A stretch of DNA of 64,000 nt from Sediminicola sp040566555 (GCF_040566555.1 NZ_JBEWYP010000007.1:124001-188000), one strand, 5' to 3'. Counted from the first letter of the stretch, positions 8,726 to 17,863 are shown. Notes: generated by a model from the sequence alone, not told the origin. A program made the numbers and translations.

Positions 8726-10507
8726 ATGAGAAAGTTTTATAATTCATTGAAAGTGTTTCCTTATTTGTTTTTGGTACTAGTTTTTTCAGGAAAATCATAT
8801 GCCCAATCCAATTCACAAAAAACCTATTGCAATCCAGTTAATATAGATTACGGATATACTCCCTTCGAATCTTTTTCCCAAGAAGGGAAACATAGGGCTA
8901 CCGCAGACCCCGTTATTGTCAATTTTAGGGAGAAGTATTTTTTATTTTCCACAAACCAAGAGGGGTATTGGTGGAGTGATAATATGCTCAATTGGAATTT
9001 TGTTTATAGGAAGTTCCTATTGGATGATAAATACATCCACGATCTAAATGCACCTGGGGTATTTGTGATGAAGGACACTTTATATGTACACGGGTCTACA
9101 CATCAAAAAGATTTTCCCATTTGGAAAAGCGGTAATCCAACCCTTGATGATTGGAGCATTGCTACAGATACCTTAAAAGTTGGCGCTTGGGATCCTGCCT
9201 TTTTCTATGATAAAGAAAAGGACAAGCTCTTTTTGTACTGGGGATCGAGCAATGAATTTCCATTAATGGGCACAGAACTGAACACAAAGACTTTTCAATC
9301 AGATGGCTATGTAAAACCAATGATATCCTTAAAACCGGAAGATCATGGGTGGGAGAGGTTTGGAGAGTATAACGATAATACCTTTTTAAGGCCATTTTTG
9401 GAAGGGGCATCGGTCACAAAGTATAACGACAAATATTATTTGCAATATGGCGCGCCCGCTACAGAATTCAGTGGATATGCGGATGGGGTATACGTAAGTG
9501 ACAATCCCCTTGATGGTTTTCAATATCAATCACATAATCCCTTTTCCTATAAGCCAGGTGGATTTGCCAGAGGCTCTGGACATGGTTCTACCTATCAAGA
9601 TAATTATGGCAATTGGTGGCATACTTCAACCCTGATTTTAGGCGTCAAAAATAATTTTGAGCGCAGATTGGGAATCTGGCCAGCGGGCTTTGATAATGAC
9701 GGAATATTGTATTCCAATACGGCCTACGGGGATTACCCAACTTATTTGCCACAACATAATGCCGACCATCTCAATGGCATGTTTGCTGAGTGGATGCTCT
9801 TAAATTATAACAAACCCGTACAGGTATCATCAACTTTGGGAGGGTATCAACCAAATTACAGCGTAGACGAGGATATGAAAACCTATTGGTCAGCAAAAAC
9901 AGGGAATATGGGCGAATGGATTCAGACAGATTTGGGGGAAGTCTCAACGATCAATTCCATTCAAATTAATTATGCAGACCAAGATGTGGAATATAGGGGT
10001 AAAACCAGGGGCAAATTTCACCAATATAAAATATACAGCTCAACGGATGGTAAAAGCTGGAAAATTCTGGTGGATAAGAGCAACAATACTACCGATGTCC
10101 CCCATGACTATATAGAGCTTACAAAACCAGATAAAGCGAGGTATCTTAAATTGGAAAACATAGCTATGCCAACTGGTAAATTTGCAATTAGCGGTTTTCG
10201 AATATTCGGTAAAGGGTCTTCACAAAAACCGGAAATGGTACAAAGGTTTATAGGTTTAAGGGCCGATCCGAATAAGGATGGTGAGAGAAGGAGTGCTTGG
10301 TTAAAATGGCAGCAAAATCCATCTGCAGATGGTTATGTCATTTATTTTGGGAAGGAAAAGGACAAATTGTACGGTAGTATTATGGTTTATGGTCAAAACG
10401 ATTATTTTTTCACAGGAATGGATAGAACGGATTCCTACTATTTCCAGATAGAAGCTTTTAATAATAATGGTATCTCGGAAAGGACGGCAGCCATTTTTGT
10501 GAAGTAG
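8726..10507 (+). CDS. GH43 family glycoside hydrolase with F5/8 discoidin and Fn3-like domains
   Basis: Secreted five-bladed beta-propeller glycosidase. The signal peptide ends near residue 26 (SYAQ). GH43 acidic residues are visible: Asp61 in RATADPVIV (base), Asp156 in GAWDPAFF (pKa modulator) and Glu226 in FLEGASV (acid). After the propeller (about 35-345) comes a discoidin/CBM32-like domain (about 360-495: DEDMKTYWSA, GEWIQTDLG, ARYLKLENI), then an Fn3-like tail (about 510-593). GH43 members usually act on arabinose, xylose or galactose linkages. None is expected in plain beta-1,2-glucan, so the enzyme implies a side chain or a mixed substrate. It follows a terminator-like hairpin and may have its own promoter. 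The subfamily was not resolved. Confidence 0.8.
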   Translation: MRKFYNSLKVFPYLFLVLVFSGKSYAQSNSQKTYCNPVNIDYGYTPFESFSQEGKHRATADPVIVNFREKYFLFSTNQEGYWWSDNMLNWNFVYRKFLLDDKYIHDLNAPGVFVMKDTLYVHGSTHQKDFPIWKSGNPTLDDWSIATDTLKVGAWDPAFFYDKEKDKLFLYWGSSNEFPLMGTELNTKTFQSDGYVKPMISLKPEDHGWERFGEYNDNTFLRPFLEGASVTKYNDKYYLQYGAPATEFSGYADGVYVSDNPLDGFQYQSHNPFSYKPGGFARGSGHGSTYQDNYGNWWHTSTLILGVKNNFERRLGIWPAGFDNDGILYSNTAYGDYPTYLPQHNADHLNGMFAEWMLLNYNKPVQVSSTLGGYQPNYSVDEDMKTYWSAKTGNMGEWIQTDLGEVSTINSIQINYADQDVEYRGKTRGKFHQYKIYSSTDGKSWKILVDKSNNTTDVPHDYIELTKPDKARYLKLENIAMPTGKFAISGFRIFGKGSSQKPEMVQRFIGLRADPNKDGERRSAWLKWQQNPSADGYVIYFGKEKDKLYGSIMVYGQNDYFFTGMDRTDSYYFQIEAFNNNGISERTAAIFVK

Positions 10508-10573
10508 CGTTTTCATATGGTCGACCCCAACCAATGTCGCCCATCAAAATCGAAAATTAAAGTAAGATTTATA

Positions 10574-11380
10574 ATGAAATACAAAGATAGTTTAGTTGCT
10601 TTTTTAATTCTCATGGCTCCATTTTTTGCGGTGGCACAAGTATCTGCTTTATATGAAAGTGAAATTTTCATAGATCAGCAAGACACCTTACGTTACCGCA
10701 TTATGTGGCCTGAAAATTTTGAGCCAACCAAAGAATACCCAGTAGTTCTTTTTCTGCATGGTGCAGGGGAACGAGGTAAGGACAATGCAAGTCAATTGGC
10801 ACATGGTAGCTCATTATTTGCAGATGTTGCCAATAGACAGGATTATCCTGCAATCGTTATTTTTCCACAGTGTCCCAAAGATGACTATTGGTCCAATGTT
10901 AAGGTAGATAGGAGTCAATCTGGGTTAAAGAAATTCAAGTTTAGAAATGAAGGCACACCAACAAAAGCCATGGGTATGTTATTGAAATATTTGGATGATT
11001 TTACGGGTAAACCTTTTGTGAAAGAAGAGCAGATATATGTTGTCGGGCTGTCGATGGGAGGAATGGGATCCTTTGAAATTATAGCAAGAAGACCACATCT
11101 TTTTGCTGCTGCAATACCTATTTGTGGGGGAGGCAATCCCAAAAGTGTAACCAAATTTGCCGCTTCCGTTCCCATTTGGGCATTTCATGGTGCCAAAGAT
11201 GATGTGGTATCCCCAATTTTTTCTATAAAAATGATAGAAGAAATAGTAAGTCAAGGCGGAACACCAAAATTTACCTTGTATGATAATGCCAACCACAATA
11301 GTTGGGATCCGGCATTTAAAGAGCCTGCCTTTTTGCCGTGGCTCTTTTCCAAACAGAGGAATACAAATATTCAAGAATAA
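10574..11380 (+). CDS. Secreted alpha/beta hydrolase (esterase or predicted peptidase-like)
   Basis: Serine hydrolase of the PHB-depolymerase/predicted-peptidase group often found in glycan loci. I chose the ATG at 10574 because it gives a clean signal peptide (LVAFLILMAPFFAVAQ). An in-frame ATG 57 bases upstream would add a charged, non-signal leader. From this start the protein has 268 residues, with nucleophile Ser160 in VGLSMGGMGS, Asp209 or Asp210 in HGAKDD and His241 in NANHNSWDPAF, plus the oxyanion segment FLHGAGERG near 60-68. It is probably exported to the periplasm. In this locus it could strip ester substituents (acetyl or succinyl) from the glucan before hydrolysis. That is inference. 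A paralogue lies at 15144. Confidence 0.75.
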   Translation: MKYKDSLVAFLILMAPFFAVAQVSALYESEIFIDQQDTLRYRIMWPENFEPTKEYPVVLFLHGAGERGKDNASQLAHGSSLFADVANRQDYPAIVIFPQCPKDDYWSNVKVDRSQSGLKKFKFRNEGTPTKAMGMLLKYLDDFTGKPFVKEEQIYVVGLSMGGMGSFEIIARRPHLFAAAIPICGGGNPKSVTKFAASVPIWAFHGAKDDVVSPIFSIKMIEEIVSQGGTPKFTLYDNANHNSWDPAFKEPAFLPWLFSKQRNTNIQE

Positions 11381-11535
11381 CAGTATCGGAGTATTTGCTG
11401 AATATGGTGAATTGCCGAAAGTATATAATTAAAGGACCATAAGACAAGAACTAAGAAAAACATCTTTATTATACCCTATTTCTTCTTCTCTCTATTGAAA
11501 GGATCAATTAATAGATGTTAAAATAAATAAGCCAA

Positions 11536-13842
11536 ATGAACAAGAACATTATTACCGAGAAAAATTCAATTCTTTCTGTATGTGCCATCCTATTGGCCTT
11601 CGCAACTTACGCTCAAACGAGCGGAGGGGGGACAGAAAGGTTACTTCCCAAATTGGAGATTGATTATGATTCGTGGGGATCAAACGAAAGTGCTATTCAG
11701 AAAAAGGTAGACTCCTTACTTTCTATCATGAGCTTGGAAGAGAAAATAGGTCAGACAGTTCTTTATTCCAGTGGGTGGACAGTTACTGGTCCTACCTTGG
11801 ACGAGAACTACACGGATTATTTAAAAAAGGGAATGGTTGGAGCTCTATTTAATGCAAAATCTGCTAACTATACCAGGGAGATGCAAAAAATTGCAGTTGA
11901 AAATACTAGGCTCGGAATACCGCTTCTTTTTGGTTATGATGTTATCCATGGCTATAAGACCATATTCCCAATTCCTTTAGGGGAGGCGGCATCATGGGAT
12001 CTAGAACTTATGGAAAAAACTGCCGCGATAGCCGCTGCAGAGGCTTCAGCAGCTGGTTTGCACTGGACGTATGCCCCAATGGTGGATGTTGCGCGTGACG
12101 CACGATGGGGACGGATTTCTGAAGGGTCTGGTGAGGATGTTTTTCTGGGAAGTGCCATTGCAAAAGCACGTGTTAAGGGATTGCAAGGGAAAGACCTTTT
12201 CGACGTAAATACAATCCTTGCATGTGTAAAACACTATGCCGCCTATGGCGCAGCTCAGGCAGGAAGGGACTACCATAGTGTAGATATGTCGGAACGTGAG
12301 CTTAGAGATTCCTATTTACCACCATTTATTGCAGCCACCGAAGCAGGTGTAGCGACTTTTATGACCTCCTTCAATGAAATTTCAGGAATACCTTCTTCAG
12401 GAAACGACTTTTTATTGGATGATGTATTACGCGGAGAATGGGGTTTTGATGGTTTTGTCGTGACAGATTATACCTCTATTAATGAAATGGTGGCCCATGG
12501 CTTTTCCACAGATGATAAGCATGCGGGAGAACAGGCAATGAATGCAGGAGTGGATATGGATATGCAAGGGGGTATTTTTCTGAACCACCTAAAACCACTT
12601 GTAGAGGAAGCAAAGGTTTCTGAGGAAAGAATAAATGAAGCGGCCAGAAAAATATTGTTGATGAAATACAGATTGGGATTGTTTGAAGATCCTTATCGGT
12701 ATAGTGATGAGGTCAGGGAAGAAGAAACAATATACAAAGATGAATATTTGGTTGTTGCAAAAGAAGCAGCTTCTAAGTCGATGGTATTGCTGAAGAATGA
12801 GAACAAGACCTTGCCACTCAAAAAGACCGCAAAAATTGCATTAATTGGACCGTTGGCAAAGGATGAGGCACATATTTTGGGCTCTTGGGCAGCAGAAGGC
12901 GACAGACAGGGAAAAGCTATCAGCGTTTATGAAGGATTGGAAAATATGGGCATTTTGGGCAATATTACCTATGCCAAAGGATGTGAGATAGATTCTGATT
13001 CAAAGGAAGGATTTAAAGAAGCTCTGGAAGTAGCCAAGAAATCTGATGTTGTAGTAATGGTGCTAGGGGAAAGTGAGCATATGAGCGGGGAAGCAGCCAG
13101 CAGGACAAATATTGATCTACCTGGTGTTCAAAGGGACCTGATTACCGAAATTAAGAAATCGGGGAAACCAATTATTTTAGTGTTAATGAATGGAAGACCT
13201 CTTACCCTTGAATATGAATCGAGGACAGTAGATGCTATTTTAGAAGCGTGGCAACCAGGAACCATGGGCGGTGCGGCTATAGTGGATAATTTATTTGGAG
13301 TTCATAATCCTAGTGGAAAATTACCGGTAACCTTCCCAAGAAATGTCGGCCAGATTCCCATCTACTACAACATGAAGAATACCGGGAGACCTATAGACCC
13401 GAACAGTCCAAACCAAGATTATAGATCAAACTATATTGATGCGCCCAATACCCCTTTGTACCCTTTTGGTTACGGACTTAGCTATACAGAATTTTCTTAT
13501 TCAAAAGTTTCATTGGATAAAAACAAGATTGGGTTTGATGAATCGCTAAAGGCATCAGTTACCGTTAAAAATACTGGTAGAGTGGCGGGAGAGGAAATTG
13601 TACAATTGTATATCCGTGATTTGGTTGGTTCGGTGACACGACCTGTTAAAGAATTAAAAGGATTCAAAAAAATTAGGTTGGAACCAGGTCAAGAACAAAC
13701 TGTGGAATTCGCCATTTCATCCAAGGACCTTCGTTTTTACAATCGTCAGATGGACTTTACTGCAGAGCCTGGGGATTTTGAATTATTTATTGGAACAAAT
13801 TCTGATACGGGAAATAAAACTTCCTTTGAACTTATCAAATAA
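11536..13842 (+). CDS. bglX: GH3 family periplasmic beta-glucosidase (BglX-type)
   Basis: Exo-acting beta-glucosidase expected to split sophorose and short beta-1,2-gluco-oligosaccharides to glucose. The 768-residue protein has a signal peptide ending near residue 27 (ATYAQ). The GH3 N-domain carries GYDVIHGY, WGRISEGSGED and KHYAAYG, with nucleophile Asp311 in GFVVTDY, where the commoner form is SDW or SDY. The GH3 C-domain begins near 415 (SMVLLKNE) and holds the likely acid/base Glu519 in HMSGEAASR. An Fn3-like C-terminal domain starts near 665 (VTVKNTGRVAGEEIVQLY). Length and layout match BglX. It closes the glycan locus and converges on the transporter at 13868 through a shared hairpin. 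Confidence 0.92.
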   Translation: MNKNIITEKNSILSVCAILLAFATYAQTSGGGTERLLPKLEIDYDSWGSNESAIQKKVDSLLSIMSLEEKIGQTVLYSSGWTVTGPTLDENYTDYLKKGMVGALFNAKSANYTREMQKIAVENTRLGIPLLFGYDVIHGYKTIFPIPLGEAASWDLELMEKTAAIAAAEASAAGLHWTYAPMVDVARDARWGRISEGSGEDVFLGSAIAKARVKGLQGKDLFDVNTILACVKHYAAYGAAQAGRDYHSVDMSERELRDSYLPPFIAATEAGVATFMTSFNEISGIPSSGNDFLLDDVLRGEWGFDGFVVTDYTSINEMVAHGFSTDDKHAGEQAMNAGVDMDMQGGIFLNHLKPLVEEAKVSEERINEAARKILLMKYRLGLFEDPYRYSDEVREEETIYKDEYLVVAKEAASKSMVLLKNENKTLPLKKTAKIALIGPLAKDEAHILGSWAAEGDRQGKAISVYEGLENMGILGNITYAKGCEIDSDSKEGFKEALEVAKKSDVVVMVLGESEHMSGEAASRTNIDLPGVQRDLITEIKKSGKPIILVLMNGRPLTLEYESRTVDAILEAWQPGTMGGAAIVDNLFGVHNPSGKLPVTFPRNVGQIPIYYNMKNTGRPIDPNSPNQDYRSNYIDAPNTPLYPFGYGLSYTEFSYSKVSLDKNKIGFDESLKASVTVKNTGRVAGEEIVQLYIRDLVGSVTRPVKELKGFKKIRLEPGQEQTVEFAISSKDLRFYNRQMDFTAEPGDFELFIGTNSDTGNKTSFELIK

Positions 13843-13849
13843 ATTAATG

Positions 13850-13888
13850 AAAGCCCGAGCTTTTAATTTATTTTGAAGCTTGGGCTTT
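13850..13888. terminator. Bidirectional terminator between GH3 and SBF-like transporter genes
   Basis: Thirteen-base arms (13850-13862 and 13876-13888) pair with a single G-T wobble around AAAGCCCGAGCTT. Flanking A and T runs allow function in both directions. The hairpin overlaps the last codons of the minus-strand transporter and starts 7 bases after the GH3 stop. Confidence 0.75.
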
Positions 13889-14854
13889 TACAATTACTTG
13901 TCGCTTTCCATATCGCTCCGCTATAAATGCGATGATCAAAAGCTGTGACATATGATAGATCATGACCGGTAAAATATAGATACTTGCATTGATGCTATGG
14001 CCGAACATGATTTTGGCCATTACAGATCCATGGACCAAAGATTTTTTAGATCCGCAGAACAAGGCGGTAACACGATCTTCTGTGGAAAAACCCAATTTTT
14101 TGGAAATGAGATTCACCACTAACATTACCAAAAGGAAAAGTGTCAATATAGCTGCATACAGTAATAAAAGCACTTCTAATTGCATTCCAGAAAATAGGTT
14201 GGCATTGAAGGAGAGGCAAAAACTTGAATAAACAATAAGAACGATGACTGTTTTGTCAAAATAGCCAATCAAAGTACTCTTCTTGACCGCAATATGACCT
14301 ATTTTATGATGTAGCAAGATTCCCAAGGTCAACGGCAAGACAATCTGTAGGAGCAATTTCGTTATTACTGTTAGTACAGAAACACCTTGTGCATCATCTA
14401 CAACCAGTCCTAACCAGAGAGGTGTCAAAACTACCCCTAGTAGACCTGATAGGCTGGCATTGAAAATGGCAGCAGGAATATTTCCCTTCGCAATGGAGAC
14501 CATTACCACGGAGGAGGAAACTGTAGAGGGCAACACGGCCAAAAAGAACATGCCCACCCATAATAGTTGAGCGGTTTCTCCGGCCATTAGGCTCTTGAAC
14601 GGTAATACTAATAGAGGGAAAAGAACGAAGGTGCTCAGGTGAATTAGCAAGTGCAATTTATAATTGCGTACGCCACTTTTAAAAGTACTCATCGATAATT
14701 TTAAACCATAAAAGAAAAAAATAAGTCCGATCCCCACATCGGTAACCTCGTTTAAATGAAGAATAGCAGATCCTTTAGGGAATAGATAGGCTACAGGGAT
14801 AGCCATTAACAAGGCTATTATAAAGCCATTTACCTTAAATTTATTCAGTAGCAC
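13868..14854 (-). CDS. SBF-like (bile acid:sodium symporter family) membrane transporter
   Basis: Inner-membrane transporter of the SBF-like CPA family (PF13593, E. coli YfeH type). The 328-residue protein is almost entirely hydrophobic, with about nine or ten predicted membrane segments. These include GFIIALLMAIPVAYLF near the N-terminus, a conserved FFLAVLPSTVSSSVV segment and the late CGSKKSLVHGS segment, which is typical of this subfamily. Substrate is unknown: family relatives move organic anions, and the name bile acid symporter should not be read literally. It is transcribed towards the GH3 gene and is not part of the + strand locus. A -7-like element lies 45 bases upstream of its ATG. 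Confidence 0.85.
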   Translation of the reverse strand: MLLNKFKVNGFIIALLMAIPVAYLFPKGSAILHLNEVTDVGIGLIFFFYGLKLSMSTFKSGVRNYKLHLLIHLSTFVLFPLLVLPFKSLMAGETAQLLWVGMFFLAVLPSTVSSSVVMVSIAKGNIPAAIFNASLSGLLGVVLTPLWLGLVVDDAQGVSVLTVITKLLLQIVLPLTLGILLHHKIGHIAVKKSTLIGYFDKTVIVLIVYSSFCLSFNANLFSGMQLEVLLLLYAAILTLFLLVMLVVNLISKKLGFSTEDRVTALFCGSKKSLVHGSVMAKIMFGHSINASIYILPVMIYHMSQLLIIAFIAERYGKRQVIVKAQASK

Positions 14855-14898
14855 AATACTATTTTTCAGCAGTTGACAAATGGGATAAACTAATTGGC

Positions 14899-14906
14899 CA
14901 AAAGTA
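14899..14906 (-). promoter_or_regulatory. Candidate Bacteroidota -7 element for the SBF-like transporter
   Basis: Reads TACTTTTG on the minus strand, matching TAnnTTTG, and would place the transcript start about 39 bases before the ATG at 14854. No well-spaced -33 element is seen, so this is tentative. Confidence 0.35.
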
Positions 14907-15109
14907 ACGTATTTATACCAATCCAGTAAAAATGTAAATAGAGCAGGATAAATAAGTGGACTTTAGGAATGTTTTTTGTTGTAAAAGGTACATTCTGTGT
15001 TTAATCCATTGAAACAGAATACTGTAGTAAAATATAGTCTATTGTTTAAAGGTCCAAAAAATAGTTTATGATCCGATGATTTTTAATTACAACCAAAGCA
15101 TCTATTTAA

Positions 15110-15117
15110 TACTTTTG
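15110..15117 (+). promoter_or_regulatory. Candidate Bacteroidota -7 element for the hydrolase at 15144
   Basis: TACTTTTG matches the TAnnTTTG consensus and lies 26 bases before the ATG at 15144, giving a short leader of about 20 bases. No clear TTTG is found at the -33 position. Apart from this element and the one at 14899, the 289-base divergent gap (14855-15143) shows nothing recognisable. Confidence 0.4.
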
Positions 15118-15143
15118 TCGAAATTTTAGAGAACTAATAATCA

Positions 15144-15866
15144 ATGAGTTTACGCCCCATTTTATTCCTAACCCTACTAATGGTATTGTCCCTTTTGCAA
15201 GGCTGTAGTGCCCAATCTCAGCTACTTGAAGACGAGCAACAAACCATTACCATTGAAAACCTAAAATACTATTTATATTATCCACCTGGCTACGAGGCCG
15301 AAAGCTCGGAAAAGTTTTCATTGCTTTTGTTCTTGCATGGAGGAGGTGATTCTGGAGATAGCATTGCCCGTGTAAAAGCTAGTGGTCCGCCAAAATTAAT
15401 TGCTGATGGAAAGGATTTTCCATTTTTGATCCTAGCGCCCCAAAACCCACATAAAAAGGAATGGTGGAATACAAAAGCGGTAGTCCAATTGTTGGATACA
15501 GTAGTAGCGAATAATAATGTAGATACCAAAAGAATATATTTAACTGGCTTAAGCAGGGGAGGCGGAGCAGCTTGGCAATTAGCGGTGCAGTATCCCGAAA
15601 AATTTGCCGCCATGGCAGTAGTCTGTGGAATGACCCCGGTACCCTATGCAGCTTGGATAGATAAAAAAATGCCCATTTGGGTATTCCACGGGGAAGAGGA
15701 TAAGTCAATTCCTTTCTCAGAATCTGTGCAAATGGTAGATAGGCTCAAAGAAATGGGCTATGATGTGAAGTTTACAAGATACAAGGGGGTAGGACATAAT
15801 TCTTGGACAAGAGCCTACAATACGCCTGAACTTTATGATTGGTTCATTGAGCAAAAGAGGAAATAA
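15144..15866 (+). CDS. Alpha/beta hydrolase lipoprotein (esterase-like)
   Basis: A 240-residue lipoprotein (lipobox LLQGC, Cys21) with the same alpha/beta-hydrolase layout as the product of the gene at 10574. It shows oxyanion segment FLHGGGDSG near 64-72, nucleophile Ser137 in TGLSRGGGA, Asp186 in HGEEDKSIP and His218 in GVGHNSWTRAY. The shared HNSW-x2-AY/F ending marks the two as paralogues. It is probably an envelope esterase acting on glycans or small esters, but peptidase activity cannot be excluded. It stands alone: 290 bases from the divergent transporter and 274 bases from the following operon. Confidence 0.75.
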   Translation: MSLRPILFLTLLMVLSLLQGCSAQSQLLEDEQQTITIENLKYYLYYPPGYEAESSEKFSLLLFLHGGGDSGDSIARVKASGPPKLIADGKDFPFLILAPQNPHKKEWWNTKAVVQLLDTVVANNNVDTKRIYLTGLSRGGGAAWQLAVQYPEKFAAMAVVCGMTPVPYAAWIDKKMPIWVFHGEEDKSIPFSESVQMVDRLKEMGYDVKFTRYKGVGHNSWTRAYNTPELYDWFIEQKRK

Positions 15867-16069
15867 CGACAAATTCCTTAACGTTTCAACTTATCCTAAT
15901 CTATTTACATTGAATCACTATAAAAATGACTCTTAGTCGGGACGAGCTCTTCTTTACCCAATTACATTTTGGTGATATATCTATTTAGGCTTAGTCCTTT
16001 ATATCATTGCCATTTCTCCATATTTTTAGTTAAATTCTTGTGATTATGAGCATTTGATAATGTTTTAAG

Positions 16070-16126
16070 TGGTTGATTGTTTTAATAAAAAGAGTAACTT
16101 AATGCTCTTAAAGAAACAATCAACCA
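16070..16126. promoter_or_regulatory. 13-bp perfect inverted repeat with nested stem before the GMC operon
   Basis: Arms TGGTTGATTGTTT (16070-16082) and AAACAATCAACCA (16114-16126) are exact reverse complements. Between them AAGAG (16090-16094) and CTCTT (16105-16109) form a second nested stem. The right arm ends 14 bases before the ATG at 16141. It could be an operator read by a dimeric regulator, or a leader hairpin controlling translation. There is no T-run, so a terminator is unlikely. The rest of the 274-base gap (15867-16140) shows nothing recognisable. Confidence 0.6.
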
Positions 16127-16140
16127 ACTAAATTCTACAC

Positions 16141-17859
16141 ATGCAAATAATTGAATCATCTACTGTTTATGATGTAATCATTGTAGGCTCAGGTGCTGGT
16201 GGTGGCATGGCAACAAAAGTCCTGTCAGAAGCCGGACTTAAAGTGGCTGTGGTGGAAGCCGGACCTTATTTTGATCCTGCGGCCCCAGAACAACAGACCC
16301 AATTAAAATGGCCCTATGAATCTCCGCGAAGGGGCGCAAATACTGTGAGACCATTCGGGGAATTTGATAGTGCTTACGGAGGATGGGAGATAGAAGGGGA
16401 GCCTTATACCCATAAAAATGGAACAAAATTCGACTGGTTTCGATCCCAAATGCTGGGAGGGCGTACCAACCACTGGGGAAGAATTTCCTTGCGCTTTGGA
16501 GAACGGGATTTTAAACATAAAAGTTACGATGGTTTGGGGGATGATTGGCCTATAGGATATGAGGATGTGAAACCTTATTACGATAAGGTAGATAAATTGA
16601 TAGGTGTTTTTGGAAGCAAAGAGAACATGCCTAACGAGCCCGACGGTTTTTATCTGCCAGCTCCTAAGCCCAGGCTTCACGAGTTGTTTTATATCAATGG
16701 TGCCAAAAAATCGAACATTCCTGTGATTCCTTCAAGGATGTCGATGCTCACCAAAAAAATCAATAAAGATAGAGGGGTTTGCTTTTATTGCGGACAATGC
16801 TCAAGGGGTTGTTCCGTATATGCCGATTTCTCTGCTGGGACCTGTTTGATTTTTCCCGCTCAAAAGAATGGAGGGCAAATTGACCTGTTTGTTAACTGTA
16901 TGGTCAGGGAAGTGACCACTAATGAGGAAGGAAAAGCAACAGGAGTTTCCTATATCAATAAAGAAGATAGAAAGGAATACAGATTAAAAGGCAAAATTGT
17001 GGTATTGGCCGCTTCCGCCTGCAGTAGTGCAAGGATTCTGCTAAATTCCAAGAGCAAACAACATCCCAATGGCTTGGGCAATAGTGGGGATACTGTTGGT
17101 AAGTATCTTCACGATTCCACCGGAGCCAGTAGGTCTGCTTTTGTTCCCGGACTCATGAACCGTAAAAAATACAATGAGGATGGGGTAGGAGGCATGCATG
17201 TTTATACCCCTTGGTGGCTCGATAATAAGAAGCTTGACTTCCCCCGTGGGTACCATATAGAAGTATGGGGAGGAATGGGTATGCCAAGCTATGGCTTTGG
17301 GTTCAATCCAAATGATTTTAATAGGTTCTTCAATCAAAGTGTAGGGGGGTATGGAAATAGTCTTCGTGCAGATGTTCAAAAGTATTACGGGTCTGTCGTA
17401 GGCTTCGGAGGTCGAGGAGAATCGATACCTATGAAGGACAATTACTGCGAAATTGACCCTACAACAGTTGATGAGTTTGGGATTCCCGTTCTAAGATTCC
17501 ATTATAAATGGTCCGATTTTGAGCGAAAACAAGCCAAACACATGAATGAGACCTTTGAGGAGTTGTTTCATAATATGGGTGCTGAACCTTTACAGTCCAG
17601 ACCATCAAAAGAACAAGATTATGGTTTGTTAACGCCAGGAAGGATTATCCATGAAGTGGGTACTACCCGTATGGGAAATGATCCAAAAACATCAGTAGTG
17701 AACAGTTACCAACAATTGCATGACGCAGATAATGTTTTCATAGTGGACGGTGGTCCCTTTGTTTCCCAAGCTGATAAAAACCCTACTTGGACCATTTTGG
17801 CATTATCATGGCGAACTTCTGACTTTATTGTAGAACAATTGAAAAAGCAAAACATCTAA
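16141..17859 (+). CDS. GMC-family FAD oxidoreductase, probable glycoside/sugar dehydrogenase large subunit
   Basis: Flavoprotein of the glucose-methanol-choline family, close in layout to the large subunit of gluconate/fructose dehydrogenases and glucoside 3-dehydrogenases. The 572 residues show the FAD dinucleotide motif G16-S-G-A-G-G21, a GGRTNHWG loop (106-113), and a Cys cluster Cys214, Cys217, Cys220, Cys224. This cluster resembles the Fe-S site of membrane FAD dehydrogenases. The C-terminal part has IIHEVGTTRMG and DKNPTWT with the catalytic His and Asn. It has no signal peptide of its own and is probably exported with the Tat-signal partner encoded 4 bases downstream. A cytochrome subunit is not visible nearby. 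The sugar substrate is inferred, not shown. Confidence 0.85.
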   Translation: MQIIESSTVYDVIIVGSGAGGGMATKVLSEAGLKVAVVEAGPYFDPAAPEQQTQLKWPYESPRRGANTVRPFGEFDSAYGGWEIEGEPYTHKNGTKFDWFRSQMLGGRTNHWGRISLRFGERDFKHKSYDGLGDDWPIGYEDVKPYYDKVDKLIGVFGSKENMPNEPDGFYLPAPKPRLHELFYINGAKKSNIPVIPSRMSMLTKKINKDRGVCFYCGQCSRGCSVYADFSAGTCLIFPAQKNGGQIDLFVNCMVREVTTNEEGKATGVSYINKEDRKEYRLKGKIVVLAASACSSARILLNSKSKQHPNGLGNSGDTVGKYLHDSTGASRSAFVPGLMNRKKYNEDGVGGMHVYTPWWLDNKKLDFPRGYHIEVWGGMGMPSYGFGFNPNDFNRFFNQSVGGYGNSLRADVQKYYGSVVGFGGRGESIPMKDNYCEIDPTTVDEFGIPVLRFHYKWSDFERKQAKHMNETFEELFHNMGAEPLQSRPSKEQDYGLLTPGRIIHEVGTTRMGNDPKTSVVNSYQQLHDADNVFIVDGGPFVSQADKNPTWTILALSWRTSDFIVEQLKKQNI

Positions 17860-17863
17860 TGTT

